A DNA stretch of 57,624 nt, from assembly GCA_017433225.1 (NCBI GenBank), contig JAFRHS010000036.1, positions 1 through 57,624 of the forward strand, in the 5' to 3' direction. Both the position numbers and the translations under genes were made by a program. This document shows, piece after piece, positions 23,255-32,334 of the stretch. How positions within the stretch are numbered: the first letter of the stretch is position 1; each line of letters starts with the position of its first letter. The notes beneath the pieces are model-generated. The model was not told the DNA's origin, made no database searches, and saw only the letters and a list, made by a program, of their open reading frames with translations. This DNA is from Clostridia bacterium (GTDB lineage Bacteria > Bacillota > Clostridia > Oscillospirales > Acutalibacteraceae).

Positions 23255-24340
23255 ATGAGTATCCATGTCGCCCCGGAGCTGCTTGGCCGGGTGTTCTTTA
23301 TGCCCAAAAGCATTGTGGACGAACACCTTGCCTACGTGAACGGGCAGCAGCTGAAAGTGCTGCTCTATGTGCTGCGCCACACCGGCGAAGACCTGGAGGT
23401 CAAAGACCTCGCGGGCGGCCTCCACATGCCCGCGGCCGACGTCTCGGATGCTCTGCAGTACTGGTTCACGACCGGCGTGCTCCTGCAGGACGGCGAGCCC
23501 ACTGCGGCCGTTCCGCCGGCCGCCAAAGGCGGACCGGTGCCCTACACGCGCGGCGGCAATGCAGGCGCACAGGGTTCGGCCGGCAATGCATCTGGGAAAA
23601 AGACCCCGCAGCAGCCGCTCCTCGACGTCCCGGACATCGTCCCGACCTACGAGACCGTGGCCGCGCGGCTCCTCGAAGACCCGTCGCTCAAAGCCATGTT
23701 CCAGGAAGTGCAGGCCCTCATGGGCAAGACCATCGGGTACGACACCCAGGCGAAGTTCATCATGATGCATGACACCTACGGCCTGCCGCCCGAGGTCATC
23801 CTGACCATCGTCGACTACTCGGTGAAAAAGGGCAAGGGCATCGGCTACATGTGCAAGGTCGGCAAGAACTGGGCCGAAGAAGGCGTTACGACCCTCGAGG
23901 ACGCGAACGAGAAACTCGAGAAGATCGCCAACACCGACAAGGCCTGGGCCGAGTTCACGGGCCTCTTCTCCAAAGACCCGCCGAAGGCCACCGACAACCG
24001 CCTCGCGTTCGTCCGCAAGTGGCGATTCACCTACGGCCAGTCGAGCGAACTCATCTATTACGCATACGAGACCATGGTCGAGGCCATCGACAAGGTCAAT
24101 TTCAACTACATGGACAAGATCCTGACCCGCTGGAACGAGGAGGGCCTGCGTACCCCGCAGGACGTGCTCGCGGCGGAGAAGGGCGAAGCCCCGGCCGCCG
24201 GGAAGGCGGGGAGAGGTACATCGCCCAAGGGAAGAAAGAACACGAAGATCGCGGGCAACCACAAAGCCTCCTACGACTCGGACAAGTACCGGGAGAAGGC
24301 GCAGGGGCCCATTCAGTACAAACGGAAAGGGGAGGAGTAA
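23255..24340 (+). CDS. dnaD: Replication initiation protein DnaD
   Basis: DnaD helps load the replicative helicase in Bacillota. Residues 1-95 form the winged-helix domain (KSIVDEHLAYVNGQQLKVLLYVLRH). A proline/alanine-rich linker follows. The DnaD/DnaB-II domain covers about residues 140-235, with the motif ILTIVDYSVKKGKGIGYMCKVGKNWAEEGV ending in the family's conserved IGYMxxIxxxW-like segment. A basic C-terminal tail follows. At 361 residues it is longer than the B. subtilis protein because of the linker and tail. GGAGAGAG precedes the ATG. dnaC starts immediately after the stop. Confidence 0.9.
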   Translation: MSIHVAPELLGRVFFMPKSIVDEHLAYVNGQQLKVLLYVLRHTGEDLEVKDLAGGLHMPAADVSDALQYWFTTGVLLQDGEPTAAVPPAAKGGPVPYTRGGNAGAQGSAGNASGKKTPQQPLLDVPDIVPTYETVAARLLEDPSLKAMFQEVQALMGKTIGYDTQAKFIMMHDTYGLPPEVILTIVDYSVKKGKGIGYMCKVGKNWAEEGVTTLEDANEKLEKIANTDKAWAEFTGLFSKDPPKATDNRLAFVRKWRFTYGQSSELIYYAYETMVEAIDKVNFNYMDKILTRWNEEGLRTPQDVLAAEKGEAPAAGKAGRGTSPKGRKNTKIAGNHKASYDSDKYREKAQGPIQYKRKGEE

Positions 24341-25303
24341 ATGCCTACCAATTTTGAACGCGCGAAACAGGTGCTGGACCGCCGGCGGGAGACCGCGGAG
24401 CGGGAAGCCGAACAGAAAGCCGAAGAACTGGAACTCCTGTCCCCCGAACTGAGGGCCCTCAACCGGAAGCTGTCCGCGGCGGGCCTCAAAGCGGTGCAGC
24501 TCGCCATCGCGGGCGACCAGGCGGCGCTCGACAGGCTCCGCAACGAGAACCTCGCCGACCAGGAGCGGCGCCGTGAGATCCTCGAGTCCCTCGGCTCCTC
24601 CGAAGAGGCGCTGGAAGTCCACTACACCTGCCCCGTCTGCAACGACACGGGCATCGTGGGCAACCACTACTGCGACTGCTTCAAACGGCTCGTGAAGAGC
24701 CTGCAGACCGAGAACCTCAACGCGGTCTCGCCGGCGGGCGACTCGAGCTTCGACAACTTCAACCTTGAATACTACCGCGGGGTCACGGACCCGGAAACCG
24801 GCGTGGACGCGTACGCGCGGATGGGACAGATCGTCTCCTACTGCGAGGCCTACGCCGAAGATTTCGGTCTCTCGTCCCCGAGCCTCATCCTCTACGGGAA
24901 CACCGGCCTCGGCAAGACGCACCTCTCGCTGGCCATCGCGAACAAGGCCATCGAGAAAGGGTTCAACGTCGTGTACGGCTCGGCCCACAACCTCCTCTCG
25001 GAGATCGAGAAGGAGCACTTCGGCCGCCTCAAGACCGACGACTCCCCGGAGGACAACGTCCTGAACGCCGACCTCCTCATCCTCGACGACCTCGGCGCCG
25101 AGTTCTCGACGTCCTTCACGGTGAGCATGGTGTACAACATCATCAACACCCGCATCCTGAAGGGCCTGCCGACCATCATCTCGACGAACCTCTGGTACGA
25201 CGAGATCTCGGACAAGTACGGCAACCGCGTGTACAGCCGCATCATCGGCAACTACACGCCCCTCGAGTTCGCCGGACGCGACGTGAGACAGCTCAAAAAC
25301 TAA
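24341..25303 (+). CDS. dnaC: Helicase loader DnaC/DnaI-type ATPase
   Basis: An AAA+ ATPase that loads the replicative helicase on DNA. The 320-residue protein has an N-terminal coiled region, a zinc-binding motif near 95-116 (CPVCNDTG and CDCF), Walker A GNTGLGKTH near 186, Walker B LLILDDLGAE and the arginine-containing C-terminal segment YSRIIGNYTPLEF. Its ATG abuts the dnaD stop codon, so the two loader subunits are translated together, which supports both assignments. Confidence 0.92.
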   Translation: MPTNFERAKQVLDRRRETAEREAEQKAEELELLSPELRALNRKLSAAGLKAVQLAIAGDQAALDRLRNENLADQERRREILESLGSSEEALEVHYTCPVCNDTGIVGNHYCDCFKRLVKSLQTENLNAVSPAGDSSFDNFNLEYYRGVTDPETGVDAYARMGQIVSYCEAYAEDFGLSSPSLILYGNTGLGKTHLSLAIANKAIEKGFNVVYGSAHNLLSEIEKEHFGRLKTDDSPEDNVLNADLLILDDLGAEFSTSFTVSMVYNIINTRILKGLPTIISTNLWYDEISDKYGNRVYSRIIGNYTPLEFAGRDVRQLKN

Positions 25304-25316
25304 GGAGAAACTGACT

Positions 25317-27590
25317 TTGGATATCATCGCAACACTGACTTCGGAATTCGACCTGAAACCCTGGCAGGTGGAGAACACGGTGAACCTGATCGATGAGGGG
25401 AACACCATCCCGTTCATCGCCCGGTACCGCAAGGAGGCTCACGGCTCGCTGGACGACCAGGTCCTGCGCGAACTGAACGACCGCCTCACCTACCTGCGCA
25501 ACCTCGACAAGCGCCGCGAGGAGATCCTCTCCTCCATCGAGGAGCAGGGCAAGCTCACGGACGAGCTGAAGGCGAAGATCGACGCCGCCACCGTGCTGGC
25601 CGAACTCGAAGACCTGTACCGCCCGTACAAGCAGAAGCGCCGCACCCGCGCCATGATGGCGAAGGAGAAGGGCCTTGAGCCGTTGGCGATGTACCTCTGG
25701 GAGCGCAAGATCGAAGAGAGCACGCTCGAAGAGGCGGCCGCCCCGTATGTCGACGCCGAGAAGGGCGTCGAGACCGTGGAGGACGCGCTGCAGGGTGCCT
25801 CGGACATCATCGCGGAGCTCATCTCCGACGATGCGGACGTCCGCAAAGCGCTGAAGGAAGCGTTCCAGGAAGAGGGCATCATCTCGTCCAAAGCGGCGAA
25901 GGAAGAAGACAGTGTCTATGCCCAGTACTACGAGTTCTCGGAAGCCGTCTCCAAAGTGGCGGACCACCGCATCCTCGCTCTGAACCGCGGAGAGAAGGAG
26001 GGCTTCCTCAAAGTCTCGGTGGACCTCGAGAAGGAGAACGCGCTGCGGATCATCGACCGCACGCTGATCCACTCGGACCGGAAGATCAAGAAAAAGAACC
26101 GGGGCGTCAACAAAAAGAAAAAGGCCGGCGCCGAAGCACCCGCGCCTGCCGCCGCCCCGTCTCCCTATAACGAAGAAGGCTGTGCCGCCGCGCTGCAGTT
26201 CGTCCTGACCGCCGCGGAGGACGCCTACGACCGCCTCATCTACCCGAGCGTGGAGCGGGAGATCCGTTCCGGGCTCAAGGAGCGGGCCGACGAGAACGCC
26301 ATCAAGGTGTTCGCCCAGAACCTGCGGCCGCTGCTGATGGCGCCGCCGGTCAAGAACAAGGTCGTCCTCGCGCTCGACCCCGGCTACCGCATGGGCTGCA
26401 AAACCGCGGTCGTCGACGGCACCGGCAAGGTCCTCGACACGACGGTCATCTACGTCACCCACGGCGACCGCCAGTACGCCCAGGCGAAGGACACCGTCAA
26501 GAAACTTCTGAAGAAAGACAACGTCGACGTCATCTCCATCGGCAACGGCACGGCCTCGAAAGAGACCGAGATCTTTGCCGCGGAGACCATCGGCGAGTTC
26601 AAACAGGAGACCGGCAGAAGCGTCTCCTACATGGTCGTGTCGGAAGCCGGCGCGTCCGTCTACTCCGCCTCGAAACTCGCGGCGGAAGAGTTCCCGAACT
26701 TCGACGTCAACATCCGGTCCGCCATCTCGATCGGCCGCCGGCTGCAGGACCCGCTCGCGGAACTCGTCAAGATCGACCCGAAGGCCATCGGCGTCGGCCA
26801 GTACCAGCACGACATGCCGCAGAAGGAACTGACCGAAGCGCTCGACGGCGTCGTCGAGGACTGCGTCAACTCGGTCGGCGCGGACCTCAACACGGCGTCT
26901 CCCGCGCTGCTGTCGCACATCGCCGGCATCAACGGGACCATCGCGAAGAACATCGTGGCGTACCGTGAGGAGAACGGTGAGTTCACCGGCCGCGCGCAGC
27001 TCAAGAAGGTCCCGAAACTCGGGCCGAAGGCGTACGAACAGTGCGCCGGCTTCCTGCGCGTCGCGGAGTCGAAGAACATCCTCGACAACACGGGCGTCCA
27101 CCCCGAGTCCTACGACGCGGCGAAGGGCCTCTTGGAGAAGTGCGGCTATACGACCGCGGACGTCAAGGCCGGCAAGCTGGACGAACTCCATAACCGGGCT
27201 GCGAAACTCGGCTACGAGACCCTCGCGAAGGAACTCGACGTCGGTGTCCCGACCCTGAAGGACATTGAGAAAGAACTTCTGAAACCGGGCCGCGACCCCC
27301 GCGACGAGCTGCCGCCGCCCATGCTCCGCTCCGACGTCCTCGACATCAAGGACCTCAAGGAGGGCATGGAACTGCAGGGCACCGTCCGCAACGTCATCGA
27401 CTTCGGCGCGTTCGTCGACATCGGCGTCCACCAGGACGGCCTCGTCCACATCTCGCAGATCTCGAACAAGTTCATCAAACACCCGTCCGAGGTCCTTTCC
27501 GTCGGCGACGTCGTCACGGTCCGCATCCTGGGCGTAGACTTGAAGAAAGAACGCATTTCGCTTACAATGAAAGGCATTAAACAGAAATAA
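25317..27590 (+). CDS. tex: Tex-type RNA-binding transcription accessory protein
   Basis: Tex proteins bind RNA and associate with transcription. The 757-residue protein has the N-terminal helical region (PWQVENTVNLIDEGNTIPFIARYRKEAHGSL), a YqgF-like nuclease-fold domain from about 350 (LALDPGYRMGCKTAVVD), helix-hairpin-helix motifs (SPALLSHIAGINGTIAKNIV) and a C-terminal S1 domain from about 680 (GTVRNVIDFGAFVDIGVHQDGLVH). A lysine-rich then alanine/proline-rich insert at about 260-290 makes it longer than usual. I chose the TTG start because AAGGAG is 9 nt upstream and no ATG fits the conserved N terminus. It lies in the dnaD operon. Confidence 0.93.
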   Translation: MDIIATLTSEFDLKPWQVENTVNLIDEGNTIPFIARYRKEAHGSLDDQVLRELNDRLTYLRNLDKRREEILSSIEEQGKLTDELKAKIDAATVLAELEDLYRPYKQKRRTRAMMAKEKGLEPLAMYLWERKIEESTLEEAAAPYVDAEKGVETVEDALQGASDIIAELISDDADVRKALKEAFQEEGIISSKAAKEEDSVYAQYYEFSEAVSKVADHRILALNRGEKEGFLKVSVDLEKENALRIIDRTLIHSDRKIKKKNRGVNKKKKAGAEAPAPAAAPSPYNEEGCAAALQFVLTAAEDAYDRLIYPSVEREIRSGLKERADENAIKVFAQNLRPLLMAPPVKNKVVLALDPGYRMGCKTAVVDGTGKVLDTTVIYVTHGDRQYAQAKDTVKKLLKKDNVDVISIGNGTASKETEIFAAETIGEFKQETGRSVSYMVVSEAGASVYSASKLAAEEFPNFDVNIRSAISIGRRLQDPLAELVKIDPKAIGVGQYQHDMPQKELTEALDGVVEDCVNSVGADLNTASPALLSHIAGINGTIAKNIVAYREENGEFTGRAQLKKVPKLGPKAYEQCAGFLRVAESKNILDNTGVHPESYDAAKGLLEKCGYTTADVKAGKLDELHNRAAKLGYETLAKELDVGVPTLKDIEKELLKPGRDPRDELPPPMLRSDVLDIKDLKEGMELQGTVRNVIDFGAFVDIGVHQDGLVHISQISNKFIKHPSEVLSVGDVVTVRILGVDLKKERISLTMKGIKQK

Positions 27591-27607
27591 ACCGGAGGCA
27601 ACCTCAC

Positions 27608-29002
27608 ATGAAACACATCGACATCAGGGATGTAATGACCAACGCCGAACTCATCGGCAAAGAAGTCACCGTCTGCGGCTGGGTCCGCACATCGCGCGAC
27701 TCCAAGACCATGGCGTTCGCGGAGCTGAACGACGGCACCACCTTCAAACACATCCAGATCGTCATCAATAAAACCGAATTTGCCCAGGGCGAGGAACTGC
27801 CCGAATTCCTGAGACTCGGCGTGGCACTCTGTGTCACCGGCACGGTCGTGCCGTCGGCCGTCAACAAGGAAGGCGGCGTGGAGATCAACGCGACCGAGAT
27901 CGAACTGCTCGGCGACTGCCCGGCGGACTACCCGCTGCAGAAGAAGCGCCATACGCTCGAGTTCCTGCGGACCATGCCTCACATCCGTCTGCGCTCCAAC
28001 ACCTTCAATGCGGTGTTCCATGTGCGCTCGGTCCTCGCAGCGGCCATCCACGAGTACTTCCAGCAGAACGGCTATGTCTATGTGAACACGCCGCTCATCA
28101 CGGGTTCCGACGCGGAAGGCGCCGGCGAGATGTTCCAGGTCACCACACACGCCTATGGCGACGAAGCCAACTACGAGGATGCCGACGCGTTCTATGCCGA
28201 CGACTTCTTCGGCCAGAAGGCAGGCCTCTCCGTCTCCGGACAGCTGGAGGGCGAGATGGCAGCCATGGCCTTCGGCAAGATCTACACGTTCGGCCCGTCC
28301 TTCCGCGCCGAGAAGTCCAACACCCAGCGCCACGTCGCCGAGTTCTGGCACGTCGAGCCGGAAGTCGCGTTCGCGGAACTGCCGGACGTCCTCGAGATCG
28401 CCGAAGACATGATGAAGTATGTCATCAAGGCCGCCATGGAGCGCTGCCCGACCGAACTCGAATTCTTCAACAAGTTCATGGAGAAGGGTCTCCTCGACAA
28501 GCTGAACAACGTCGTGAACTCCGACTTTGAAGTCCTCGACTACACGAAGGCCATCGAGATCCTCGAGAAGGCCGACGCCGACTTCAAGTTCCCGGTCTCC
28601 TGGGGCATGGACCTCCAGACCGAGCACGAGCGGTACATCACCGAAGAGGTCTTTAAAAAGCCCGTCTTCGTCATCAACTATCCGAAAGACATCAAGTCCT
28701 TCTACATGAAACAGAACCCCGATGGCAAGACCGTCGCGGCGGCAGACCTGCTGGTCCCCGGCGTCGGCGAGATCATCGGCGGCTCCGAGCGTGAAGCCGA
28801 CTACGACAAGCTCGTTGCGGCGATGAACGAACGGGGCATGGATATGTCCGCGTACGGCGACTACCTCGACCTGCGCAAGTACGGCTCCGTCCCGCACGGC
28901 GGCTACGGTCTCGGCTTCGAGCGCCTCGTCATGTACGTCACCGGCGTCGCCAACATCCGCGACGTCATCCTGTTCCCGCGCACCGTCGGCAACATCCGGT
29001 AA
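27608..29002 (+). CDS. asnS: Asparaginyl-tRNA synthetase
   Basis: Charges tRNA-Asn with asparagine. The 464-residue class IIb enzyme has an N-terminal OB-fold anticodon domain (EVTVCGWVRTSRDSKTMAFAELNDG), class II motif 2 (FRAEKSNTQRHVAEFWHVEPE) and motif 3 (GYGLGFERLVMYVTGVANIRDV). Length and order of motifs are normal. CGGAGG lies 9 nt before the ATG. It is 17 bp after tex and 36 bp before an acyltransferase gene. Confidence 0.96.
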   Translation: MKHIDIRDVMTNAELIGKEVTVCGWVRTSRDSKTMAFAELNDGTTFKHIQIVINKTEFAQGEELPEFLRLGVALCVTGTVVPSAVNKEGGVEINATEIELLGDCPADYPLQKKRHTLEFLRTMPHIRLRSNTFNAVFHVRSVLAAAIHEYFQQNGYVYVNTPLITGSDAEGAGEMFQVTTHAYGDEANYEDADAFYADDFFGQKAGLSVSGQLEGEMAAMAFGKIYTFGPSFRAEKSNTQRHVAEFWHVEPEVAFAELPDVLEIAEDMMKYVIKAAMERCPTELEFFNKFMEKGLLDKLNNVVNSDFEVLDYTKAIEILEKADADFKFPVSWGMDLQTEHERYITEEVFKKPVFVINYPKDIKSFYMKQNPDGKTVAAADLLVPGVGEIIGGSEREADYDKLVAAMNERGMDMSAYGDYLDLRKYGSVPHGGYGLGFERLVMYVTGVANIRDVILFPRTVGNIR

Positions 29003-29038
29003 CGCGGTCATAAAACGTATGAGAAGGGAGATGACCGA

Positions 29039-30178
29039 ATGTCAGAACCCCAACTGAATACTTCCGCGGCGGTGGGTCTTGCACAGACCGGTACATCGCC
29101 AAAGAAAAAGAAGGTCTGGCTGGAAGTCATCCGCATTTTCGCGGTGTACCTCGTCATCTTCAACCACACCGGCGACTACGGCTTCCACTACTTCGCCACG
29201 CTGGGCGGCGGATACCGCTACTGGCTGTTCATGGCCTGCTCGGCGCTGACCGTCATGAACATCCCGCTCTTCTACATGATCTCCGGGTCCCTGCTCATGG
29301 GCAAGGAGGAGAGCGTGGGCACGGTCTGGCGAAAACGGGTGCTGCGCTACGCGCTGGTCATCCTCATCTTCACGTTCGTCCAGTACCTGTGGATCTCCTT
29401 CCGCGCGGAGGACGGCTTCCGGGAGAGCTTCAGCCTCTGGGAATGGTTCGTCACCATGCTGTCGGAGAACATCATCGTGCCGTACTGGTTCCTCTATGAG
29501 TACCTCGGGTTCCTCGTCATGCTGCCACTGTACCGCCGCATGATCCAGAACCTGAAAGAGGAAGAATTCCACTACCTGTTCCTCCTGTACATCGTTGCCA
29601 CCGGCGCGCTGCCGATCATCGAGTACATCCTGACGAAGTGGCACACCATCCTGAACATCAGCTTCAACATCGCCTATGTCACGGGCGACCTCCTGGTGTT
29701 CCCGGCCCTCGGCTACTACCTTGTGAACAAGCCGAAGCCGACCTGGAAACAGCTGGCTGTCATGTGGGGGCTGTCGCTTCTGTGCGTCGTCTACACCTGC
29801 CTCATGACCGAGTACAAGATCGGCTACGCGCACCAGCTCAGTGAAGCGCGCGTCGGCACGTTCTTCAAGATGCTCATCTGCATCCCCGCGGCCACGGTCT
29901 TCCTGACCTGCCGCAAGCTGTTCGACACGGACGACGGGAAGGGCATCACCCTGCACCCCGGACTCGAAAAGCTGGCCCTGTCGATGGGCAGCTGCGTGTT
30001 CGGCATCTACCTCGTCGAGCAGATCTTCCGGGAAGCCTTCTACGACTTCGGCATGGTCATGGTCGACCACCTGCCGAACTTCCCCGCGACGCTCATTTAC
30101 TGCTTCGTTGTACTGCTGGCCGCCTATCTGCTGGCACTGGTGCTGAAGCAGATTCCTGGCCTCAAAAAACTACTTTAG
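29039..30178 (+). CDS. Acyltransferase family 3 membrane protein
   Basis: A 379-residue integral membrane acyltransferase of the type that O-acylates surface polysaccharides. Seen: about ten membrane segments; the active-site region VWLEVIRIFAVYLVIFNHTGDYGF with the catalytic histidine in NHT; and MISGSLLMGKEESVG after the second segment. The N-terminal tail is hydrophilic and contains a copy of the reverse GGCGATGTACC word (29090-29100). It ends the dnaD-asnS transcription unit at a strong terminator. A second, related acyltransferase is encoded at 48050-49168. The acceptor is unknown. Confidence 0.85.
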   Translation: MSEPQLNTSAAVGLAQTGTSPKKKKVWLEVIRIFAVYLVIFNHTGDYGFHYFATLGGGYRYWLFMACSALTVMNIPLFYMISGSLLMGKEESVGTVWRKRVLRYALVILIFTFVQYLWISFRAEDGFRESFSLWEWFVTMLSENIIVPYWFLYEYLGFLVMLPLYRRMIQNLKEEEFHYLFLLYIVATGALPIIEYILTKWHTILNISFNIAYVTGDLLVFPALGYYLVNKPKPTWKQLAVMWGLSLLCVVYTCLMTEYKIGYAHQLSEARVGTFFKMLICIPAATVFLTCRKLFDTDDGKGITLHPGLEKLALSMGSCVFGIYLVEQIFREAFYDFGMVMVDHLPNFPATLIYCFVVLLAAYLLALVLKQIPGLKKLL

Positions 30179-30180
30179 AT

Positions 30181-30216
30181 AAAACTCCCGCAACTAGTCG
30201 TTGCGGGAGTCTTTTC
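30181..30216 (+). terminator. Terminator of the dnaD-asnS-acyltransferase unit
   Basis: Perfect 11-bp stem ACTCCCGCAAC / GTTGCGGGAGT with loop TAGTC, then CTTTTCT. The right arm contains the likely -35 of the next gene. Confidence 0.9.
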
Positions 30217-30258
30217 TATGCGTTATAATAGACCTGTCGTATAGTATATGTGTATAGT
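30201..30258 (+). promoter_or_regulatory. Promoter and candidate operator of the TetR-family gene
   Basis: The -35 TTGCGG (30201-30206) lies in the terminator arm, 17 bp before TATAAT (30224-30229). Two GTATAGT direct repeats (30239-30245 and 30252-30258), 13 bp apart, follow the expected start site and could be the autoregulatory site. Confidence 0.5.
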
Positions 30259-30296
30259 TTACATGGATGCACGATTGAGATAAAGGAGAAAATCAA

Positions 30297-30965
30297 ATGG
30301 CCAGACCAAAAAAACCGGAAGAACGGAACCGCATCCGCGATGTGGCGTTCAATGTTTTTTCCAATAAAGGATTCGAGAACTCGTCCTTCTCGGACATCGC
30401 AAAAGAGGCTTCCGTCTCGAAGTCTCTCGTGCAGTACTATTTCCCAAAGAAGGAACAGTTCGTGCATGACTTCATCGACAAGAGCCTGGCGGCGGTCACA
30501 GAGATCGTCCGGGAAGACCTCGACATCCAGTATGAGCATGAGCTGGGCGAGCTCTACGCCATCGGCTATTGCCAGTTCTATTACGCGATGTACAACGAGC
30601 GCATGAATTCGCTCCGGATGGACATCCTCCGGGACCGCGGCAACACCGCGATGGTCGTGAAGCACGGCATCGACTGGCTCGTCAACAATACCAATGCCAT
30701 CCAGGTCGAAGAGGAAGAGCAGATCGAAAAGGTCAAGAAGACGGTCGTCTATGTGGCGGGCGGAGCCTTCGACCACCTCTACGAATGCATGCTGGGCGGT
30801 CAGCCTTTTGACGTCGAATTCCTGTCCGATGCATCTCTGGCACTTCTGAACCCGTTCCTGAACGAGCCGTTCCACGAAGGGGAGACCATCCGCAATCAGA
30901 TCTCTCCCGAATGGCTGGAAAAGACCCGCAAGAAATATAACCGCATGGTTTTCACCATCCGGTAA
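30297..30965 (+). CDS. TetR/AcrR family transcriptional regulator
   Basis: A 222-residue regulator with the TetR helix-turn-helix at residues 9-52 (RIRDVAFNVFSNKGFENSSFSDIAKEAS, then KSLVQYYFPKKEQF). The C-terminal ligand domain is not assignable to a named subfamily. The gene stands alone between two terminators. Its natural targets would be its own promoter (GTATAGT repeats) and possibly the membrane-protein gene 350 bp downstream on the opposite strand; neither is proven. AAAGGAGAAAATCAA precedes the ATG. Confidence 0.88.
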   Translation: MARPKKPEERNRIRDVAFNVFSNKGFENSSFSDIAKEASVSKSLVQYYFPKKEQFVHDFIDKSLAAVTEIVREDLDIQYEHELGELYAIGYCQFYYAMYNERMNSLRMDILRDRGNTAMVVKHGIDWLVNNTNAIQVEEEEQIEKVKKTVVYVAGGAFDHLYECMLGGQPFDVEFLSDASLALLNPFLNEPFHEGETIRNQISPEWLEKTRKKYNRMVFTIR

Positions 30966-31010
30966 GAGAACAAAGCAAATCAGCGAACAAAGCAAAAAAG
31001 AAATCATAAA

Positions 31011-31049
31011 ACCCAAAAGAGCCCGGTCGTCCGCCGGGCTCTTTTGGGT
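31011..31049. terminator. Strong bidirectional terminator
   Basis: Sixteen-bp perfect stem ACCCAAAAGAGCCCGG / CCGGGCTCTTTTGGGT. The stem itself supplies the T run in both directions. Confidence 0.9.
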
Positions 31050-31060
31050 CAAATACTTTG

Positions 31061-31299
31061 CGAGAGTTTTGAGAATAAAAGAGAGTTTTATGGATTGCCA
31101 CGATGTGTGACAAATTCGGAAAGGTATGGATCAATCACCTTGCCTCGAATAGATTAGCATTTGTGAACCCCAAAGTCAATAAAAAATTAAGACTAATTTA
31201 AGGTTTTGTGATGCTATTTTCTTTACAGAAAGACCCCGGTGCTTTTGCGCCGGGGTCTTTCCGCCAATAATACGTGTGAGAGTTTTGAGAAAAAAGAGT
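31061..31299. repeat. Intergenic stretch with a direct repeat and a second terminator
   Basis: GAGAGTTTTGAGAA occurs near 31065 and again near 31277, bracketing about 200 bp of AT-rich sequence with no credible gene. Inside is a second terminator (see 31227-31262). The repeated block looks like duplicated 3' flanks. Confidence 0.4.
31227..31262. terminator. Terminator of the Pyr4/PaxB-like gene
   Basis: The arms AAAGACCCCGG and CCGGGGTCTTT enclose TGCTTTTGCG. It lies past the 3' end of the minus-strand membrane-protein gene and works in either direction. Confidence 0.88.
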
Positions 31300-31314
31300 C
31301 GATCGCAGAAGCGG

Positions 31315-32334
31315 TCAGACGACCGTCTCTGTGGCGTTCTCGAGGTCGGTGTAACCGTCCTTGCCGGGCTTGTCGTTGAAGAATGCCCAGGGGTTCATGC
31401 CCTCTTTTTTCATGGTCTTGTACACCATGATGATGTAGAAGATATCCATGATGGTGACGGACAGGATGAGGAACTTCGTAAACGGCATCCAGGTGAAGTT
31501 CAGGGCTCCGGTGGAGTGGATGGAGAAGGTGCCGAGGCCAAGCTTGTAAGAGATGACCAGGGTCAGAGCGCCGAGGCAGGACGGAGCCAGCGTTCCGAAG
31601 AACTTGAGAATGGCGATCCACAAGTTGACGCCCTGCCCGCGGACACCGCCGTCCCGGAACAGCTTCTCGATGAACAACAGCGAGATGAAGAAGTTCTGCA
31701 TGTAAGCGGCATAGAATTCGTTCGGGTCATGCCATTCATAGACGGAGAAGAAGACCGCCCAGAAGGAGATGAAGAGGATGAAGACCACGTACGGCCCCCA
31801 GAGTTTATCCGGGGCGTGCGGCATCGTCGCTTTGAACTCTTTCTTGCCGTATTTGATTTTCAGATAGATCAGGACGCAGTCGAAGAGGAACCAGATGCAG
31901 TCCCAGACGCGCTGCCAGGTACCGTGCGCGGCAGAGATGCCGAACAGAGTACCGTCGGTGCTCATGAAGGGCTCACCGAGGAATCCCATCTGGAATTCCC
32001 AGGCCCAGTTGAGGCCGAGGACGAAGAGCGGCATGCCGCAGGTCTTGTCCTTGAAACCTTTGTAAATCAGGATGATGTAAACGAGTGTCCAGAACAGACC
32101 GGAAATGATCGTCAGGACATCCCACATGACGACACCGGACGGAATGGCCAGTGCTTCCGGACCGAGTGCATACTGCGGGTCGTTGACGCCGAACTGGGAC
32201 AGGTCTACGCTGTCCATGGCGCCCTGCGCGAGGCCGTAGACTTTTTCATACAGTCTGCGGAACGCGTCGGTGTCGGAATGCATGTAGGAGTATTTGACTG
32301 CTGCCTGAGGAAGCGCAGTTAACAATGTACTCAT
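31315..32334 (-). CDS. Integral membrane protein resembling Pyr4/PaxB-type terpene cyclases
   Basis: A 339-residue protein with about seven or eight membrane segments. Its layout follows the fungal Pyr4/PaxB family of membrane terpene cyclases: a segment GLFWTLVYIILIYKGFKDKTCGM, then GLNWAWEF with E113, a RDGGVRGQG loop at 227-235 before a W-x10-G segment, and a last segment with TIMDIFYI (D297). In Pyr4 the equivalent glutamate and aspartate are catalytic, from published family knowledge. An N-terminal extension of about 65 residues is extra. No prenyltransferase or isoprenoid gene is adjacent. AATAGGAGGAAAAAC precedes the ATG. The similarity is my reading by eye; enzymatic activity is inference. 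Confidence 0.55.
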   Translation of the reverse strand: MSTLLTALPQAAVKYSYMHSDTDAFRRLYEKVYGLAQGAMDSVDLSQFGVNDPQYALGPEALAIPSGVVMWDVLTIISGLFWTLVYIILIYKGFKDKTCGMPLFVLGLNWAWEFQMGFLGEPFMSTDGTLFGISAAHGTWQRVWDCIWFLFDCVLIYLKIKYGKKEFKATMPHAPDKLWGPYVVFILFISFWAVFFSVYEWHDPNEFYAAYMQNFFISLLFIEKLFRDGGVRGQGVNLWIAILKFFGTLAPSCLGALTLVISYKLGLGTFSIHSTGALNFTWMPFTKFLILSVTIMDIFYIIMVYKTMKKEGMNPWAFFNDKPGKDGYTDLENATETVV

